Below, piece by piece: positions 13,677-15,757 of a stretch of 15,757 nucleotides of DNA (position 1 is its first letter; each line of letters starts with the position of its first letter). The notes under the pieces are model-generated. The model was not told the origin of the DNA. It saw only the letters and a program-made list of their open reading frames with translations, and made no database searches. The translations under genes were made by a program, and so were the position numbers. Source of the DNA: DATMER01 sp035536935 (GTDB taxonomy: Bacteria > Acidobacteriota > Thermoanaerobaculia > Multivoradales > UBA5704). Where the stretch lies: NCBI GenBank assembly GCA_035536935.1, contig DATLNC010000114.1, positions 1-15,757 of the forward strand. Direction: 5' to 3'.

Positions 13677-13964
13677 TTGGCAATCCAGACGACCTACACC
13701 AGCGCTCGGGCCAATCTCGCGAAGCTCATGGACGACGTGACGGACCACAACGAGGTGGTGATCATCCAACGTCGCGGTGCCGAGGCCGTGGCCCTGATCT
13801 CCGCTGCGGAGCTGGCGGGGCTGCTCGAAACTGCGCACCTGCTGCGCTCGCCCAAGAATGCGGAGCGTCTGTTGACCTCCCTGCGGGAAGCCCGGACCCA
13901 GGCCGCCGAGCCGCAGACGGTTGAGGATCTGCGGCGCGAGATGGGGCTCGGCCCGGAAGAGTGA
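13677..13964 (+). CDS. yefM: Phd/YefM-family antitoxin
   Basis: 95 residues. Neutralises the YoeB toxin encoded next and represses the shared promoter. The N-terminal Phd/YefM fold is clear: TTYTSARANLAKLMDDVTDH, NEVVIIQRRGAEAVALIS, then the helix AAELAGLLETAHLLRSPKNA. The C-terminal tail (about 66-95, REARTQAAEPQTVEDLRREM) is the usual toxin-wrapping segment. The start is TTG at 13677, supported by AAGGGAGG 6 bp upstream and alignment to the family's N-terminus. The stop overlaps the toxin start (GTGA), consistent with coupled, antitoxin-first translation. A perfect operator lies in its promoter. Confidence 0.92.
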   Translation: MAIQTTYTSARANLAKLMDDVTDHNEVVIIQRRGAEAVALISAAELAGLLETAHLLRSPKNAERLLTSLREARTQAAEPQTVEDLRREMGLGPEE

Positions 13965-14239
13965 CGGGCCCGTCAAAGACAGAGCGCCTTGCGGTCTTCC
14001 AGCCTCAGTTCCGGGACGATCTTCGGTATTGGGTAGAAACGAACCGCAAGATCGCTCTCAAGGCCCTTGAGCTTGTCGAGGCGAGCCTCCGGGACCCTTT
14101 CTCGTGGCTCGGCAAACCAGAGCCACTGAAACACGTCCTGGCGGGCACCTGGTCTCGGCGCCTCAACCAGGAACACCGGCTCGTCTACCTCGTGCTGGAG
14201 GATCGGGTCGTGTTCCTCCAGTGCCGTTATCACTACTGA
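13961..14239 (+). CDS. yoeB: YoeB-family ribosome-dependent mRNA interferase toxin
   Basis: 92 residues, RelE-superfamily toxin that cuts mRNA in the ribosomal A site. The C-terminal half is almost diagnostic: GKPEPLKHVLAGTWSRRLNQ, EHRLVY and the terminal CRYHY. By register with E. coli YoeB (E46, R65, H83, Y84) the catalytic set is E54, R73, H91 and Y92, all present, so the toxin should be active. The N-terminal QFRDDLRYWVETNRKI matches the first helix region of the family. The start is the GTG overlapping the yefM stop, giving about 8 extra residues (MTGPSKTE) compared with E. coli YoeB. A strong hairpin follows the stop directly. Confidence 0.94.
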   Translation: MTGPSKTERLAVFQPQFRDDLRYWVETNRKIALKALELVEASLRDPFSWLGKPEPLKHVLAGTWSRRLNQEHRLVYLVLEDRVVFLQCRYHY

Positions 14240-14252
14240 GCCCGGAGCCGGC
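14239..14252 (+). repeat. 14-bp direct repeat, right copy
   Basis: AGCCCGGAGCCGGC, identical to 13297-13310. The copy starts on the last base of the yoeB stop codon. Confidence 0.6.
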
Positions 14253-14269
14253 GGGACGCCGGCGCTCCC
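14242..14269 (+). repeat. REP-like GC-rich hairpin after yoeB
   Basis: GGAGC-CGGCG-GGA-CGCCG-GC-GCTCC folds into two 5-bp stems joined with a 2-nt bulge; an alternative is GCCGGCG-GGA-CGCCGGC, a perfect 7-bp stem. It begins a few bases after the toxin stop. There is no T-tract (AGGGAAAGAGG follows). The core looks like the dispersed GC-rich palindromes common in intergenic DNA of GC-rich genomes, so it may be a REP element that also protects or ends the mRNA. Confidence 0.55.
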
Positions 14270-14306
14270 AGGGAAAGAGGCTCGGGAATGAGGGTGGGGG
14301 GCGAGG

Positions 14307-14351
14307 AAAAAGGCCGCGGGACCGGGGAGAGATGGATACCGGCCCCGCGGC
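14307..14351 (-). terminator. Rho-independent terminator of the small minus-strand ORF
   Basis: On the minus strand a near-perfect 13-bp G/C stem (14351-14339 with 14325-14313, one mismatch) with a 13-nt loop is followed, one base later, by TTTTT (14311-14307). It starts 9 bp after the stop of the 46-residue ORF. This is the best intrinsic terminator in the window. The T-tract is only on this side, which fixes the direction. Confidence 0.8.
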
Positions 14352-14359
14352 AATTCGGT

Positions 14360-14500
14360 CTAGTTGTCGCTCTGTGCGACCGCTACGGTCGTATCGTACT
14401 CCTTCTTCCATCGCGCGAGAACCTCTGCCACCCGGTAAAACGTCGCAAACCCTGTAATGAAGTTGTAAAAGGCCTCGGCAGTGCGGGAGATCGGCCCCAT
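14360..14500 (-). CDS. Small unrecognised ORF, 46 residues
   Basis: Begins MGPISRTAEAFYNFITGF, continues with ATFYRVAEVLARWKKEYD and ends TTVAVAQSDN; I recognise no family. The first two thirds would form an amphipathic, aromatic-rich helix, so membrane-surface or protein association is possible. The main support is the intrinsic terminator 9 bp after the stop, showing that something on this strand is transcribed and ended here. Third-position G/C (around 70%) is lower than in neighbours. The ribosome site is weak; a GTG at 14554 would add 18 residues but overlap the histidine kinase. Its ATG is only 12 bp from the divergent kinase ATG, so its promoter must lie inside the kinase gene. It could instead be a non-coding RNA. 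Confidence 0.45.
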   Translation of the reverse strand: MGPISRTAEAFYNFITGFATFYRVAEVLARWKKEYDTTVAVAQSDN

Positions 14501-14503
14501 AAT
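14475..14503 (+). promoter_or_regulatory. Histidine kinase promoter giving a nearly leaderless mRNA
   Basis: TCGGCA (14475-14480, 4 of 6) and CATAAT (14498-14503, 5 of 6) are separated by exactly 17 bp. The expected transcription start, 6-8 bp after the -10, is 14509-14511, only 2-4 nt before the kinase ATG at 14513. That fits the absence of any Shine-Dalgarno sequence before this ATG. Confidence 0.45.
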
Positions 14504-14512
14504 CCACTGGTC

Positions 14513-15757
14513 ATGGATCTCCCCCGTTCTGGTGCGACGTTCCTGCGCAAGCACACCCTGTGGGTAGGGCTGATAGCGGTCCTGGCGCCGCTCGCGGTCC
14601 TGCTCTGCCTCCAATACAGCTGGCTCGTCACGCTCGAGCGCAACTCGGCCAAGGTCCAGGAAGCCACCCTCAAGAACTACCTGGAAGCGGTGGTGGACAA
14701 GGTCGAGTGGCGCTACCGCAACGACGCCGAGCGGGTGCTCAACGTCGGCAACTATGTGTTCCTCAACGACCGGCTCGACAAGGCGGCCCACCACTTCAAG
14801 AAGAAGGGGGTCACCGGCGTCAAGCGGCTGTTCGTGGCGAGCTTCGTCCACGACAACCATGGCAAGGTCCTCTACTTCGAACCGAGCTGCTCCAGCTTCA
14901 CCCCGGCCGAGGCATCCGAGGAGGCGCGTGCCATCTACGTGGCCTACTCCCCCCTCCTCACCCTGGCGCACAAGGGGGGCGTGCTCTCCGAGCCGGTCCA
15001 GGTTTTCGTGGACCACCGCGCACCCGAGTACCCGATGATCCTCAACCCGATCACCGACGACGCCTCCCGGGTCGTCGGCGTGGCCGGGATGATCCTCGAC
15101 GAGGACTACTTCCGCAACGAGGTCCTGCCCGAGGCGATCAAGGAGTCGCTCCCCGCCTTCTTCTCTTCCAGGGACAAGCCGGTGGTCGCGGTCTGGGACG
15201 GGAAGGGAGGCCTTGCCTTCCGCACGGCCAGGCTCTCCGGGCCCGCCGAAGCTCAAAAGCACTTCTCCTTCGTGTTCACCAACTGGATGGTCGGGCTCGA
15301 CAGCCGGCACGCCACGGCGGGCCAGGTGGCGAAGCGCAACTTCGCGGTCAACCTGGGCCTTTCGGCGCTGCTCGCCGCGGTCCTCCTGGGCGGCATCGTG
15401 CTCGCCCTGCGCACGGCCTCGCGCGAGATGAAGCTGTCCGAGATGAAGAACGACTTCGTCTCCAACGTGTCGCACGAGCTGCGCACGCCGCTCGCCTCAA
15501 TCCGCGTCTTCGGCGAGCTCCTCCGCCTGGGCCGGGTGGACAACCAGGACAAGGTGCGGGAGTACGGCGAGTACATCGAGACCGAGAGCCGGCGCCTGAC
15601 CCAGCTCATCAACAACCTCCTGGATTTCGCCAGCATCGAGTCGGGCCGCAAGAACTACAAGTTCGAGCGGGTCGACGTCTGCGAGCTGGTCGGCGAGACC
15701 CTGAAGACGTTCGGGGTGCGGCTGCGCCAGAGCGGCTTCCGCCTGGTCCTCGACTGC
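14513..15757 (+). CDS. Membrane sensor histidine kinase (3' end outside window)
   Basis: Two-component sensor; 415 codons visible, open at the window end. TM1 is at ~14-38 (LWVGLIAVLAPLAVLLCLQY). A large extracytoplasmic sensor region (~40-275) follows, with no family I recognise. TM2 is at ~277-300 (LGLSALLAAVLLGGIVLAL) and then, almost without a HAMP linker, the HisKA dimerisation helix EMKNDFVSNVSHELRTPLAS with phospho-acceptor H321. The second helix (EYIETESRRLTQLINNLLDF) and the beginning of the ATPase domain (SGRKNYKFERVDVCELV) are present; N, G1 and G2 boxes lie beyond the window. ATG 14513 is the only plausible start before TM1. A response regulator is not in view and may lie downstream. 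Confidence 0.9.
   Translation, partial: MDLPRSGATFLRKHTLWVGLIAVLAPLAVLLCLQYSWLVTLERNSAKVQEATLKNYLEAVVDKVEWRYRNDAERVLNVGNYVFLNDRLDKAAHHFKKKGVTGVKRLFVASFVHDNHGKVLYFEPSCSSFTPAEASEEARAIYVAYSPLLTLAHKGGVLSEPVQVFVDHRAPEYPMILNPITDDASRVVGVAGMILDEDYFRNEVLPEAIKESLPAFFSSRDKPVVAVWDGKGGLAFRTARLSGPAEAQKHFSFVFTNWMVGLDSRHATAGQVAKRNFAVNLGLSALLAAVLLGGIVLALRTASREMKLSEMKNDFVSNVSHELRTPLASIRVFGELLRLGRVDNQDKVREYGEYIETESRRLTQLINNLLDFASIESGRKNYKFERVDVCELVGETLKTFGVRLRQSGFRLVLDC

Overview
The window is GC-rich (roughly two thirds G+C, strong G/C preference at third codon positions) with tightly packed genes, frequent 4-bp ATGA/GTGA start-stop overlaps and several GTG or TTG starts. The gene set (class I FbaB aldolase, YkuD_2-type L,D-transpeptidase, many Ser/Thr-phosphorylation genes, a fused SEDS-PBP) suggests a Gram-negative, soil-type lineage such as Acidobacteriota. 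That assignment is an inference from gene content, not from a marker gene.

Layout. (1) 1-477, minus: 5' part of fbaB, cut by the window edge. (2) 536-1935, plus: trmH and an alpha/beta hydrolase overlapping by 4 bp, closed by a hairpin. (3) 2066-2647: a secreted Arg/Asp/Tyr-rich protein of unknown function. (4) 2725-3615, minus: an L,D-transpeptidase, convergent with (3) over an inverted repeat. (5) 3891-12804: the centrepiece, a probable single operon on the plus strand. It runs FHA protein, 32-residue membrane microprotein, PP2C phosphatase with a beta-helix ectodomain, membrane Ser/Thr kinase, RodA/FtsW-PBP fusion, second FHA protein. (6) 12807-13147: a gene-free cluster of degenerate palindromic repeats with 25-bp inverted copies near its ends. 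(7) 13297-14252: a toxin-antitoxin patch (lone ribbon-helix-helix antitoxin, divergent yefM-yoeB with a recognisable operator), bracketed by a 14-bp direct repeat. (8) 14307-14500, minus: a small unrecognised ORF followed at once by a good intrinsic terminator. (9) 14513-15757, plus: a sensor histidine kinase cut by the window end, probably read from a nearly leaderless mRNA.

How the genes work together. Region 5 has the same parts list as the actinobacterial fhaA-fhaB-pstP-rodA-pbpA-pknA-pknB locus: phosphopeptide-reading FHA proteins, kinase, phosphatase, glycan polymerase and transpeptidase. Here the polymerase and transpeptidase are one polypeptide. The kinase has a TPR-like ectodomain and the phosphatase a beta-helix ectodomain, and neither has PASTA repeats. 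The straightforward reading is a phosphorylation-controlled peptidoglycan synthesis machine with extracytoplasmic sensors on both the kinase and the phosphatase. The divergent L,D-transpeptidase next door adds a second crosslinking activity to the neighbourhood.
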